A DNA stretch of 64,000 nucleotides from Pseudomonas cremoricolorata DSM 17059 = NBRC 16634 (GTDB taxonomy: Bacteria; Pseudomonadota; Gammaproteobacteria; Pseudomonadales; Pseudomonadaceae): assembly GCF_000425745.1 (NCBI RefSeq), contig NZ_AUEA01000007.1:248001-312000 (forward strand). Reading direction: 5' to 3'. The first letter of the stretch is position 1. Each line of letters begins with the position of its first letter. Under the pieces are notes generated by a model, which was given only the letters and a program-made list of their open reading frames with translations, ran no database searches and was not told the origin of the DNA. Positions 37,034-45,525 of the stretch are shown here, piece by piece. The translations under genes were made by a program, and so were the position numbers.

Positions 37034-39031
37034 ATGAACAAGAGTATGCAAGCGACCGTCAGCGCCGAACAGGCGCGGCGCAATCAGCGGCAGGCCCGTG
37101 CGCAGCGCAGCGCAGGTAGGGCTGTCGATGCTCCGAGCATCGATAGCGATTTACTCGCTGACCAATCGGACAACACCGTCAAGAGTGCGGTATTGCGTGA
37201 CGACGACAAGGCGCTGATCATTCATATTCCGGGCTGGTCGTTCGCGCCACCGGGCATGACGGATGAGCTGACGATCTTTCATACGCCCGCCAGTGGCGTT
37301 CAAGAAGTGCTGTTCACCAATACTTACGATCGAAGCGATGCAGGTTCGTTTCCGCTGGCCTATACCGTTGATAAAGACAGCATAAAGTCTTGGGGTGAGG
37401 GCGCACATGCGTTTCACTACACCGTGGTGACCTACAACGGCTCCGAGAACGATTCACAACACCTGAGACTCATATTCGACCGCATAGCGCCCTACGGCGC
37501 CAACTCGCCACCGCGTAACTTTCCGGTCAAGTTTCCAGACGTGGGTGATGTGACCGATGCGAACAAGAATGCGGTCACGGTGGTTTTGCCGGATTACCCT
37601 GACAAGGCTGCGGGCGATCAGGTTGCCTGGTATTGGCTCGAAAGCCTTCCGGAAGACTTGACCGGCCTGACCCCGGCAGGGGTTGCCGCAGTAGGGACAT
37701 TGCCGCAGAACCTGACGGTGCCGGCGAGTGTCATCGACAGTGGCGGTGACGGTGGACTGATGGCGTTTTATGTCCTGATCGATAAGGCAGGCAACAGCAG
37801 CCTTCCCTCGCTGCCTACGGCGGTCGGCGTTGCACTTGGAGCGCTGCCGGACAACCTGCAAGACCCGCAAGTACCCCTGGCCAGCGATGGTCTGATCGAT
37901 CAGGCGGATGCCTGGGCGGGTGTGACGGTCGAGATTCCGGCTTTCGATCATTGGAAGTCCACCGACCAGATCCAGGTGACGTGGGGCTCACACGTGCTGG
38001 ATTGGCGCGAGATCGGAAGCAACGCCAAGTTTCCCCTGGTCTTCGATCTGGCGCCGAGTTTGTTGTGGGACCAGTACGGCGCCGCGAGCACCGGCAATGT
38101 CACCACTACGGTGCAATACAAGGTGCGCCGCGGAACGGTGGCTCAAGGCACCAAGACGATCGACATTGAAGTCAATCTTGAGCGACTGGGTCCGGTAGGA
38201 CCTGACCCTGATCCGGAATGGCCCGATCCGGTGAACCCGCGGCTGGCATTGGCCGAGGTCTACGGCAAGTCCACCCCGACCCTTAAAAATGAATTGACCG
38301 ATGCTGACGAGAATGAGCCTGCAACGCTGAAAGTCACTGTCGACGCTGCGCTCAAGGAGGGTGATACCCTCTCGTTCCATTGGGCCGATACGCCTGTCAG
38401 TGAAGCGGACTACGTCGTCAGGAGCGGCGACTTGGGTAACCAGGTCGAGCGGGAGATTCCCTGGTCCTACATCGCGGTTGGCAATGGTAACTTCAAGGTT
38501 CATTACACCGTCGCTCGTGCCGGCAATCCCAACTCGGTGCATTCGCCGAGCACGGATGTCACGGTCGACGCGAACGTGCTGAGGCCTGAAGCCGCCGAGT
38601 TTCTCGGGGCCAACACGAGCGCCCCAGTGGGCTGGCTGACCTGCAGGGCGCTGTATGCCGACCCGGTTCATCCAGGCGACCCAGCGATCAGGGTCGAGGT
38701 TCCGGATCTGACGGAATATGGCGTCGCGGCCGGTGCCGATCTGACGATGGAATGGAGCGCGGTGCACGGCTTCGTGGGTGAAACCGCCATTCCCGACGCG
38801 AGCTTCTCCGATTCGATCAAGCTCGATGCCACGACCGTCAAGGGCTTTGTCTGGCGAGTGCCCTACACCGACCATGTGCTGCCGATCTACGCCTTCCATG
38901 CGACCGACCACGACGGTCGAGGAAGGGTCACCTACCGCTTCGACCTCAATGGCAAGACCATCGTATCGAAACAGCTCGAGGCCATCGTTTCCATGCACGA
39001 TGCCAGCGGCAGTTGTCCGTTGCGGCCCTGA
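37034..39031 (+). CDS. tandem Ig-like domain protein
   Basis: A 665-residue acidic protein with no signal peptide. After a basic, Gln/Arg-rich N-terminal 45 residues (EQARRNQRQARAQRSAGR) come about five Ig-like repeats of roughly 110 residues, with patterns such as VTVVLPDYPDKAAGDQVAWYW, VTVEIPAFDHWKSTDQIQVTW and LKVTVDAALKEGDTLSFHW. The same VP..GD..xxW pattern is found in 25821-27614 and 41783-43234, so the three are one family. AAGGA about seven bases before the ATG supports the start. The charged N-terminus differs from the other two and may bind nucleic acid or membrane. Function unknown. Confidence 0.72.
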   Translation: MNKSMQATVSAEQARRNQRQARAQRSAGRAVDAPSIDSDLLADQSDNTVKSAVLRDDDKALIIHIPGWSFAPPGMTDELTIFHTPASGVQEVLFTNTYDRSDAGSFPLAYTVDKDSIKSWGEGAHAFHYTVVTYNGSENDSQHLRLIFDRIAPYGANSPPRNFPVKFPDVGDVTDANKNAVTVVLPDYPDKAAGDQVAWYWLESLPEDLTGLTPAGVAAVGTLPQNLTVPASVIDSGGDGGLMAFYVLIDKAGNSSLPSLPTAVGVALGALPDNLQDPQVPLASDGLIDQADAWAGVTVEIPAFDHWKSTDQIQVTWGSHVLDWREIGSNAKFPLVFDLAPSLLWDQYGAASTGNVTTTVQYKVRRGTVAQGTKTIDIEVNLERLGPVGPDPDPEWPDPVNPRLALAEVYGKSTPTLKNELTDADENEPATLKVTVDAALKEGDTLSFHWADTPVSEADYVVRSGDLGNQVEREIPWSYIAVGNGNFKVHYTVARAGNPNSVHSPSTDVTVDANVLRPEAAEFLGANTSAPVGWLTCRALYADPVHPGDPAIRVEVPDLTEYGVAAGADLTMEWSAVHGFVGETAIPDASFSDSIKLDATTVKGFVWRVPYTDHVLPIYAFHATDHDGRGRVTYRFDLNGKTIVSKQLEAIVSMHDASGSCPLRP

Positions 39032-39086
39032 GGAAAACGATATCGCTCCGTCGGGGCTCAGGCGCAGCTTGAGGAAGTGGGGATTT

Positions 39087-39121
39087 TTCCTACATGAAGC
39101 TGCTTTTGATGTTTGTAAGCT
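39087..39121 (+). promoter_or_regulatory. activator box and promoter candidate of the autotransporter gene
   Basis: TTCCTACAT (39087-39095) is followed after 19 bp by TAAGCT (39116-39121), a TAnnnT -10-like hexamer. The same box and spacing occur before the usher (19 bp) and pilin (20 bp) genes. A start near 39128 would give a leader of about 50 nt. Confidence 0.5.
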
Positions 39122-39139
39122 CCCCCGCGACTGGCTAGC

Positions 39140-39167
39140 CGGTCATGATTTCCACGTGGCATGACCG
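39140..39167 (+). promoter_or_regulatory. inverted repeat in the autotransporter leader
   Basis: CGGTCATG (39140-39147) and CATGACCG (39160-39167) form a perfect 8-bp inverted repeat with a 12-bp spacer. Its end touches the GAGG ribosome site (39167-39170) of the gene at 39180. It could be an operator or an mRNA hairpin that masks the ribosome site. Confidence 0.45.
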
Positions 39168-39179
39168 AGGTAGCCATCT

Positions 39180-41372
39180 ATGCCTTTGACCCGATTCGTT
39201 CTATTCAATCCGTTGGCACATTGCCTGTTCGTCGGACCTGCGCTGCTCGTCACTTGCTGTCAGGCGTATGGCCTCACTAACGTCGAGGGCAGCAAGACCA
39301 TCACTGCGGCCACGTCCACGGACAGCTATCGAGTCACTTCAGGTTCGACGCTGACGGCCAATGGCGCTACCACGCTACAGATCCAAGTGGATGCTACGGG
39401 CCGCCTGGTTACTCAGAAGGCGTCCATCAGCGCGACAGGTACGGATGCCATCAGACTGTCTACAGGAGCCGAGGCTACGCTTGGCGGCGACACGCGTGTC
39501 ACCAGTGATCGTTATGGAATCCGCTTGAGCCGTACCGCTGCAGTCGGCTCGCAAGCGGTAATCAATGACAGCCACGTCGAGGGCCGATCAGGGGGGGCGC
39601 TGGTGTCCGCAGCGTCCAGTTTGACGCTGCGCAACAGTGAGCTCATTGGCTCGGGCACGACGGCATCGGCCGTTCTGTTCGGCAATGCCCGCCTGGAGGC
39701 AGAGGGCAGTAAACTGACCGGCGCCAGCGAGGGTCTGCACCTGTTCGCCGATAGTGACTTCGCAGAGTCTGCCAAGGTGAACTTGCTTGGCTCGCAGGTC
39801 GAAGGCAAGGATGGCTCGGCCATCCTGGTGGGCAACTCGCTGATTGGTCCGGCTCAAGCGCAAATCCTGGTTGGGGACGGTTCGACCTTAATTGGCAGCA
39901 ACGGCGTACTGCTCGAAGTAGTAGGCAACTCCAGCGCCCTGATGACGGTAGATAACAGTACGCTGTCCGGTGACGTACGCGCCGAGGCTGGGTCCACTGC
40001 CAATCTGGTTCTGGATAACCGTGCCAGTCTCGTCGGTCGCCTCGACAACGTCGCGGGCCTGACGTTGACCAACGATTCGCAGTGGACGATGGTCGAGGAC
40101 AGCCAAATCGGTAGCCTGGCGATCAACGGCAGCTCCATCCGATTCGGCGAGCCTGGTCAGTATCAACGCCTGACCGTTGGCACGCTGGCAGGCGCAGGTA
40201 CGTTCATCATGGACGCCGACTTCAGCACTGGGCAGACCGATTTTCTCGACGTGACCGGGACTGCCACCGGGAATCATGCGTTGTTGGTCGGCAGCAGCGG
40301 GGCCGATCCAGTCGCTGAAAGCCAGCTGCAGGTGGTCCGTGTTGGGGCAGGTGATGCCCAGTTCTCTTTGCTGAACGGTCCAGTCGATCTGGGCGCGTTT
40401 TCCTATGAACTGGTGCAACGTGGAAATGGCTGGTTCCTCGACGGCTCGAGCAAGGTGATCAGCCCAGGTACAGCCTCGGTCCTCGCGTTGTTCAACACCG
40501 CGCCTACCGTGTGGTATGGCGAGTTGACTTCATTGCGCGGACGGATGGGCGAAGTTCGTCGCGATCAGGGCAAGGCAGGTGCCTGGGCCAGGGCGTATGG
40601 CAACAAATACAACGTTTCCGATGCCGCTGGCAGTCCTTACCAGCAGGTGCAACAAGGATTTTCACTGGGAGCGGATGCGCCATTGCGCGCAGGCGATGGG
40701 CAATGGCTGCTGGGGGTGATGGCCGGGCACAGTTCGTCGGAGCTCGACCTGATTCGCGGTGCTACCGCGCAGGTCAAGAGTTCCTATATAGGGTTGTACG
40801 GCACTTGGCTGGATGCGCAGACCGGTTATTACTTCGACAGTACGATCAAATTCAACCATTTCGACAACAGTGCCAAGGTATCGCTCAGCGATGGTCAGCG
40901 GACCAAGAGCGAGTACAGCAACCTCGGCGTGGGCGTCTCGCTGGAGCTGGGCCGCCACATCGAGCTCGGTGATGGCTATTTCATAGAGCCGTTCACACAG
41001 TGGTCGGCAGTGACGATCGGTGGCAAGGATTACCATCTGGACAACGGCTTGCAGGCCAAAGGCGACGATACCCAGTCAGTGCTGGGCAAGGTAGGCACCA
41101 CACTGGGACGCACGCTCGACCTTGGCGGCGGGCAGTTCGTCCAGCCGTACGTACGCCTTGCTTATGCCCACGAATTCGTCAAAGACAACGAGATTCAGGT
41201 CAACGAAAATCGGTTCGACAACGATTTGTCCGGCTCTCGCGGTGAGGTCGGGGCCGGTATCGCAGTGGGGTTGTCCGAGCGTTTGCAACTGCACGCTGAT
41301 TTCGACTACGCCAACGGAGACAAGATCGAGCAGCCGTGGGGGGCAAACCTTGGCCTGCAGTACCGCTGGTAG
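39180..41372 (+). CDS. classical (type Va) autotransporter adhesin, pertactin-like
   Basis: A 730-residue outer-membrane autotransporter. A signal-like N-terminus (residues 1-29, hydrophobic FVGPALLVTCC) leads into a passenger of short beta-helix repeats with Ser/Thr/Gly/Asn-rich turns (about 30-440). The pertactin-type pattern is clear in VINDSHVEGRSGG, LRNSELIGSG and VDNSTLSGDV. The translocator barrel occupies 465-730, from WARAYG to the terminal aromatic YRW expected for BAM recognition. No protease motif is seen, so adhesion or biofilm function is most likely. Leader elements are described separately. It stands alone on the plus strand amid the Ig-repeat genes. Confidence 0.88.
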   Translation: MPLTRFVLFNPLAHCLFVGPALLVTCCQAYGLTNVEGSKTITAATSTDSYRVTSGSTLTANGATTLQIQVDATGRLVTQKASISATGTDAIRLSTGAEATLGGDTRVTSDRYGIRLSRTAAVGSQAVINDSHVEGRSGGALVSAASSLTLRNSELIGSGTTASAVLFGNARLEAEGSKLTGASEGLHLFADSDFAESAKVNLLGSQVEGKDGSAILVGNSLIGPAQAQILVGDGSTLIGSNGVLLEVVGNSSALMTVDNSTLSGDVRAEAGSTANLVLDNRASLVGRLDNVAGLTLTNDSQWTMVEDSQIGSLAINGSSIRFGEPGQYQRLTVGTLAGAGTFIMDADFSTGQTDFLDVTGTATGNHALLVGSSGADPVAESQLQVVRVGAGDAQFSLLNGPVDLGAFSYELVQRGNGWFLDGSSKVISPGTASVLALFNTAPTVWYGELTSLRGRMGEVRRDQGKAGAWARAYGNKYNVSDAAGSPYQQVQQGFSLGADAPLRAGDGQWLLGVMAGHSSSELDLIRGATAQVKSSYIGLYGTWLDAQTGYYFDSTIKFNHFDNSAKVSLSDGQRTKSEYSNLGVGVSLELGRHIELGDGYFIEPFTQWSAVTIGGKDYHLDNGLQAKGDDTQSVLGKVGTTLGRTLDLGGGQFVQPYVRLAYAHEFVKDNEIQVNENRFDNDLSGSRGEVGAGIAVGLSERLQLHADFDYANGDKIEQPWGANLGLQYRW

Positions 41373-41782
41373 AAGGCGTAAAAACAAGTGCGTACTTGCC
41401 TCGACTCGCTTGGGCAGTCGCTGCAGCCCCACTGTCACGCCATGCTGAAGCCGCTTGGACCTCCAGACCTCGACTGCACGGCCATGTGCGGTAATGAGCT
41501 TGAGCCATGGCCGATCCTGCGGCTTGCCTGAGCGAACGGCATCTCAGCCTGCGCCCATCGTCGGCTCAGGCTGACCTGCGATGGCTGCCAAGGGACCCTG
41601 ACGGGTGTACAGGTCAGGCGAATCAATACATCAAGGCCAATGCCTGATGCTGCCCAGTCAGCAGTGCAGAAGCGGGCTCAGCGTAGCGCCGGACCGTCGG
41701 CTTCTGCATGTTCTTGACTGACTGGCATCGGCCCAGCGCCTTTGCTTTTTCGATAGCGCTTGTGCCTGGAGGGTGGATAATC
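41373..41782. other. 410-bp intergenic stretch
   Basis: No gene is supported. It holds a small hairpin CAAGT-GCGT-ACTTG (41385-41398) just after the autotransporter stop and an inverted repeat GCCTGAGC/GCTCAGGC (41526-41533 with 41564-41571). A TTGACT at 41714-41719 has no matching -10 at the usual distance. The promoter of the next gene probably lies here but cannot be placed. Confidence 0.45.
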
Positions 41783-43234
41783 ATGAGCAAAGCGTCGAGC
41801 AATCATGCGACAAGCACGCTGGCGCTTGCGCCAGCAATTTCTGGCGACGCACTACCGGATATTCCCGGTGGTAGTGTCAATCTCCTGCCCGTGACCGCGC
41901 TGTCCCAGCCCTTGCGCTTGAACGTGCTGCCCTGGCTCAACTCACGTCCTACACCCGATACGCCCGAACGGCTCACGCTGTACTGGAACGATCAGCCAGT
42001 GGGCGAGAAGAGCTGGGATGACACCATACGACCCGCCGATCTCTACATTGATGTCCCTGTAAGCTATCTCGTCGATGGCCAGGCCACCGTGACCTATGAG
42101 GTGCAAATCTACAACGGTGTGGTGACTCCGTCGCAGCCATTGCTTTTGACTGTTGATCGGATCGCACCGACACTGGGTGGGGACGAGGGCCAGCTGCAGT
42201 TCGACACTCATGAGGTAACGGAACGATACCTGGAGCAACATGACGACATCCTGCTGGGCGCGGTACCGGCTTACGCACAGGCCTCGGCGGGCGATACGCT
42301 GATTTATTACTGGGACGCGCGTCCGTTCGCCAATCAGAAGGCCGGTGAGCGCGAGCTGACCATCCGCGACATTGGCAAGCCGCTGTTCATCGCCTTCGAG
42401 GGTGAGCTGATCCGTGAACGCGAAGACGGTGAGCGCTATGTGCATTACCAGATCCGCGATCGCGCCGGAAACCTGAGCCCACGTTCAAGGCCTGCCGTAC
42501 TCAGCGTTGCGGCGCTACCGGCCCCACGGATCCTGCCCGGACTGGATGTAGCACAGGCAGCCGGAGCAGGCGATCGGCTCACGTTGAACCTGGATGACTT
42601 CTCCCCGCCATTGCTCGTCCAGGTGCCAGCCTGCGTGGTCATCTATCCTGAAGAGACCCTCACGGTGGAGTGGGGCATGCCCGGAAGTGCCGATTACTAT
42701 TGCACGCGCACCGAGCATCCCAATGGTGAGCGCCAGTACGAAATTCCCCTGGACAAAGTCCTGGCGCAAAGCAAGCGGACAATTCGCCTGGACTACACCT
42801 TGGTCGAGGATGGGCGTACCAGCGTTTCCACCCCAATCGAGCTGACTGTCAAGGCGTTGTCCCGAGGCTTGCCCCAACCCAACCTGACGGGTGCCAGCGC
42901 AACCGGCTTCAGCCTGGCGACGGCACCTGCGAACGTGCCGATCACCCTAGGTACCTGGCCGTTCATACAGGTCGGGCAGCGAGTTTCCATCAGCGTCACG
43001 GGTGTGCTTGCGAATGGCGCTGAAGCGCCGCCCTATCACGTTCTTGTGGCCCATGCAGTGACCGAGCTGCAGGCTGAACAGGGAATCGGCCTGGGCAACG
43101 AGGCTACCGTGTCCAAGGCGTTCCTGGCCGGCCTGAAGCGTCTCGAGCGCTTTACCACGGTCGCGCAAGTCAGTTTCGATGACGGCGCCACATGGGTCAG
43201 ATTCCCTGTCTTGAACCTGACCTTGCGCGACTGA
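41783..43234 (+). CDS. tandem Ig-like domain protein
   Basis: A 483-residue protein with no signal peptide and about four Ig-like repeats (LYWNDQPVGEKSW, LIYYWDARPF, LTVEWGMPGSADYY with FxVP or IPLDKV strands). Its last ~105 residues align with the end of the protein from 25821-27614: LGTW, a serine-rich VSISVTGV strand, VSKAFLAGLKRLE, then VSFDDGATW. This defines a shared C-terminal module. GGAGGG at 41768-41773 supports the ATG at 41783. It converges on the chaperone gene with only 14 bp between stop codons and no clear terminator. Function unknown. Confidence 0.74.
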   Translation: MSKASSNHATSTLALAPAISGDALPDIPGGSVNLLPVTALSQPLRLNVLPWLNSRPTPDTPERLTLYWNDQPVGEKSWDDTIRPADLYIDVPVSYLVDGQATVTYEVQIYNGVVTPSQPLLLTVDRIAPTLGGDEGQLQFDTHEVTERYLEQHDDILLGAVPAYAQASAGDTLIYYWDARPFANQKAGERELTIRDIGKPLFIAFEGELIREREDGERYVHYQIRDRAGNLSPRSRPAVLSVAALPAPRILPGLDVAQAAGAGDRLTLNLDDFSPPLLVQVPACVVIYPEETLTVEWGMPGSADYYCTRTEHPNGERQYEIPLDKVLAQSKRTIRLDYTLVEDGRTSVSTPIELTVKALSRGLPQPNLTGASATGFSLATAPANVPITLGTWPFIQVGQRVSISVTGVLANGAEAPPYHVLVAHAVTELQAEQGIGLGNEATVSKAFLAGLKRLERFTTVAQVSFDDGATWVRFPVLNLTLRD

Positions 43235-43248
43235 TCTAGGTCGATCGA

Positions 43249-44025
43249 TCACTGCCGGGCTACGGGACTGGTGAGCTCGGCCGAGGTGCCGCTGTAATCA
43301 TTGATCGTGGTGAATCTGACCTCAAGGTCGTCCGCAGCGCTGAAGCTGCGCAGGGGGTACGACTGCCTGCCCAGTGGTGGCGCCATGTTGTTGGCGTTGA
43401 CGCTTTCACTGGTACTGGCGCTGCTGACGACGACATTGTTGAAGGTGTAGTGGTACGGCGTAGGGTTATCCACCACAAGATGCGCTTTGCCCTCCACCAT
43501 TTGCACCGACCAGGTCAGATCCTTGAGTCCGTCCTGGGGTGTCTTGCCGAGCATGCTTGGACGGTAGAACAGCTTGATGCGCGTTCGCAGGGCAATGGTC
43601 AGGGCATTTTGTGCATCGCCAGGCTGGCTCTGCGGAATTTCCTGCAGATTGAAGTAGAACAGTGATTCGCGGTCTTGTGGCAAGTCATTGGGCAGGGCAT
43701 TGATCTGCACACTCTGTTCTTTGCCTGGATCGATTCGGAACAGGCTGGGGGAGGCGACCAGCGCTACTGGAGTGGTTTGGTCGTCCGCCTCGGTATTGAC
43801 CCACGCCTGAGCCGCGAAGGTCCTGTCCGATGGGTTGGCGATGATCACCGACGCGCTGCGTTTGGCGCTGTCGTGAATGATTCGAGTGTGACTGATCGTC
43901 AGCGCGGCATGGGCGCTCGACACACTGCCGAGCAGCAGCAAGCCGCAGGCGAGGCTGTTGAAAATGGGGGGCATGGGGCGCATGGGAATCGACCGAAGCG
44001 ATGGGTAAATCGACACCAGGCGCAC
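43249..44025 (-). CDS. periplasmic fimbrial chaperone
   Basis: A PapD/FimC-type chaperone that caps pilus subunits in the periplasm and hands them to the usher. Features: signal peptide ending SSAHA, then LTISHTRIIHDSAKRSASVIIANPSDRTFAAQAWV with the conserved strand-A1 Arg, FRIDPGKEQSVQI, the RESLFYFNLQEIP signature, and RTRIKLFYRP with the subunit-anchoring Arg and Lys. The GTG start at 44025 has AGGTG upstream and lies 20 bp after the pilin stop. An ATG at 43983 would give a more usual 26-residue signal peptide but lacks a ribosome site. No usher follows; the partner usher is 23.7 kb away on the same strand. Confidence 0.9.
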   Translation of the reverse strand: MRLVSIYPSLRSIPMRPMPPIFNSLACGLLLLGSVSSAHAALTISHTRIIHDSAKRSASVIIANPSDRTFAAQAWVNTEADDQTTPVALVASPSLFRIDPGKEQSVQINALPNDLPQDRESLFYFNLQEIPQSQPGDAQNALTIALRTRIKLFYRPSMLGKTPQDGLKDLTWSVQMVEGKAHLVVDNPTPYHYTFNNVVVSSASTSESVNANNMAPPLGRQSYPLRSFSAADDLEVRFTTINDYSGTSAELTSPVARQ

Positions 44026-44039
44026 GTATGCACCTGGTG
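44014..44039 (-). promoter_or_regulatory. hairpin enclosing the chaperone start
   Basis: CACCAGG (44014-44020) pairs with CCTGGTG (44033-44039). On the minus strand the putative AGGTG ribosome site falls in the stem and the GTG start in the 12-base loop. Such a hairpin between pilin and chaperone could lower chaperone translation relative to the abundant pilin. Confidence 0.4.
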
Positions 44040-44045
44040 ATGCGG

Positions 44046-44585
44046 TTATGGCAGTGAGACCACGAAGCTGACCTCAGCCTCCGCCAGACCGTCGCCGACG
44101 GATGCTTCATACGACTCGTAGGCCGCATAGAACCTCAGGTCGGTGGGGCGATTGTCGTAGAGATCGTAGTCTTTGGATGCGGCGCCTGGGGTGATCTTGG
44201 CGTGCAGCTCGTCTTTGATCGACATGCCCAGCCCGGACGCACCGCCCTGACGGATCGCGTAGAGGTCAGTGCCGACCGAACCATGCAATGGCGTGAAGGT
44301 GATGCTGGCTTTGCTGTTGGGTGGAATGACGCACGTCGCATCAGGGGTGACGCGCAGGGCGAAGCTGACTTCCGGGGTAGAGACGCCCACTTTGGAGAAG
44401 TATTTGCTGGTGAAATTACCGAGCGTCACTCGCGGAATGACACTCCCACCAGGATTGACCACTTCGATCGGGCATGTGCCGCCAGCGTATACAGTCCCGT
44501 AAAAGTTGATTTGACCAGATTCGTCCGCTGCAAATGCGGTGCTGCTCGCCAATCCCAGAGCGAGTGTGAGTACAGTCCATTTCAT
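44046..44585 (-). CDS. major fimbrial subunit (pilin)
   Basis: A 179-residue chaperone-usher pilin. The signal peptide (1-19) ends AFA, followed by the donor-strand extension (DESGQINFYGTVYAGG). The disulfide pair of the Ig-like fold is GTCPIEV and DATCVIPP. The protein closes with AEVSFVVSLP, the strand bound by chaperone; the usual penultimate Tyr is missing, which is mildly atypical. The ATG at 44585 directly begins the signal peptide and has AGGAA upstream. It heads a two-gene operon with the chaperone. Its upstream region holds the box shared with the usher and autotransporter genes. Confidence 0.88.
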   Translation of the reverse strand: MKWTVLTLALGLASSTAFAADESGQINFYGTVYAGGTCPIEVVNPGGSVIPRVTLGNFTSKYFSKVGVSTPEVSFALRVTPDATCVIPPNSKASITFTPLHGSVGTDLYAIRQGGASGLGMSIKDELHAKITPGAASKDYDLYDNRPTDLRFYAAYESYEASVGDGLAEAEVSFVVSLP

Positions 44586-44673
44586 GAGGAATTTCCTTCG
44601 TGTTGGTTCGCGCACGCCCGGTTGGATTGATCGCTCCGGAAGGCCAGGCAATGCGAGTTAGGGAGCGGCGAAC

Positions 44674-44719
44674 ACAGTAGCGAAGGGGAGGCTGAGTGTT
44701 ATGTAGGAATAGTCAGTAG
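44674..44719 (-). promoter_or_regulatory. activator box and promoter candidate of the pilin operon
   Basis: Minus-strand TTCCTACAT (plus 44701-44709) is followed after 20 bp by TACTGT (plus 44674-44679). The extended box (plus 44701-44719) is 17/19 identical to the one at 19742-19760. A start near 44667 would give a leader of about 80 nt. Confidence 0.55.
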
Positions 44720-44770
44720 GACCCAGGGGATCTTTGGATGGCACGGGCGTTATGGCGTGGTGTAACGACT

Positions 44771-44995
44771 TAGGTTTTGTACGAAAAACTTTGATACTTG
44801 GTGATACATTGTTGAAAACAGCCGGGGGCGCCTAGGCGGGGCACCTAGCCGGGGGCGCCAAGCCGGGGGCACCTAGCGGGGGCGCCTAGCCCGATCGAAA
44901 TGCTCACGTGCTGCAGTAGGCTCCGCTGTTCGCCTGTTTTGGCGAGGCCGCCGTCGGCCTTGCCTCACCGGCGTCTCAGTACTGTTTATACAGAC
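44771..44995. repeat. degenerate copy of TIR-bounded intergenic element
   Basis: The left end TAGGTTTTGTACGAAAA is identical over 17 bases to the element at 63618-63763. An internal stretch (44897-44942, AATGCTCA, CTCCGCT, CGCCTGTTTT) also matches it. The right end near 44995 is only loosely similar to the inverted left end. Unrelated sequence with G-rich repeats fills the middle. Confidence 0.55.
44821..44889. repeat. G-rich tandem repeat, five units of 13-15 bp
   Basis: Units: 44821-44835, 44836-44848, 44849-44861, 44862-44876 and 44877-44889, each a variant of GCCGGGGGCGCCTAG. GGCGCC is itself palindromic. Such an array can vary in copy number by slippage. It lies about 100 bp upstream of the pilin promoter box. 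Confidence 0.75.
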
Positions 44996-45384
44996 CCGAG
45001 CAGCGCTTTCTCTTGTTGCCAGTCAAAAGGTTCCCCTTGTTGCTCGGCCTCATGGCGGCGCTCTTCGAGTTGTTGGTAGAGATCCAACTCTTCATCGGGC
45101 ATGAAGTGCAGGCAATCGCCACCGAAGAACCACAGCAGGTCGCGCGGCACCAGATGAGCAATTTGCGGATAGCGTAGGAATATCTGGCAAATCAGTTCCT
45201 GGCCCAGGTACTGCGAATCCAGCGGGTCGCCTGGCAAAAGGGCCAACAGTTCGTCGAAGCGTTCGAGAAACAGATGGTGGCTCTGTTCGGGTATAGGCTG
45301 CGCATCGTCGAGGGCGACGAGAATAGTGCGCAGGTGTTGCAGCAATTGCATGTGGTATTCGAGGTTGGGAGTGAGCATCGACAT
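44986..45384 (-). CDS. conserved Pseudomonas protein of unknown function
   Basis: A 132-residue acidic, helical protein (LEYHMQLLQHLRTILVALDD, ELLALLPGDPLDSQYLGQELICQIFLRYPQIAHLVPRDLLWFFGG). It lacks a signal peptide and looks soluble. I recall a homologue close to fadE in P. aeruginosa, which would mark this as core genome and the right-hand border of the accessory region. The ATG at 45384 is preferred over a longer frame whose extra N-terminus is not conserved-looking. The stop codon lies within the right end of the repeat element. Function unknown. Confidence 0.7.
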   Translation of the reverse strand: MSMLTPNLEYHMQLLQHLRTILVALDDAQPIPEQSHHLFLERFDELLALLPGDPLDSQYLGQELICQIFLRYPQIAHLVPRDLLWFFGGDCLHFMPDEELDLYQQLEERRHEAEQQGEPFDWQQEKALLGSV

Positions 45385-45525
45385 AGACTCTGCTGCGAGA
45401 AAACCCTCGAGTATACGTAGGAAAAGGGGGGGCGTGAAGGTCGCCATTGTCAACTGGCTGTTCTGTCAGTTGTCGCCCAGTGCCATGCCTGATTTGCTTG
45501 GAGCTCCTTCCTCGGGGATCAGCCC

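Larger units (their letters stand above)
44586..44985. other. 400-bp intergenic region upstream of the pilin
   Basis: No gene is supported. From left to right it holds the pilin promoter (44674-44719), a degenerate copy of a TIR-bounded repeat element (from 44771) and a G-rich tandem repeat within that element (44821-44889). The right end of the element runs into the stop codon of the next minus-strand gene. Confidence 0.6.

Noticed and set aside
41714..41719. TTGACT as -35 of the promoter of the 41783 gene
   Set aside because: No -10-like hexamer occurs 16-18 bp downstream.
44821..44889. CRISPR-like array
   Set aside because: Units are 13-15 bp and adjacent without spacers, and no cas genes exist in the window.
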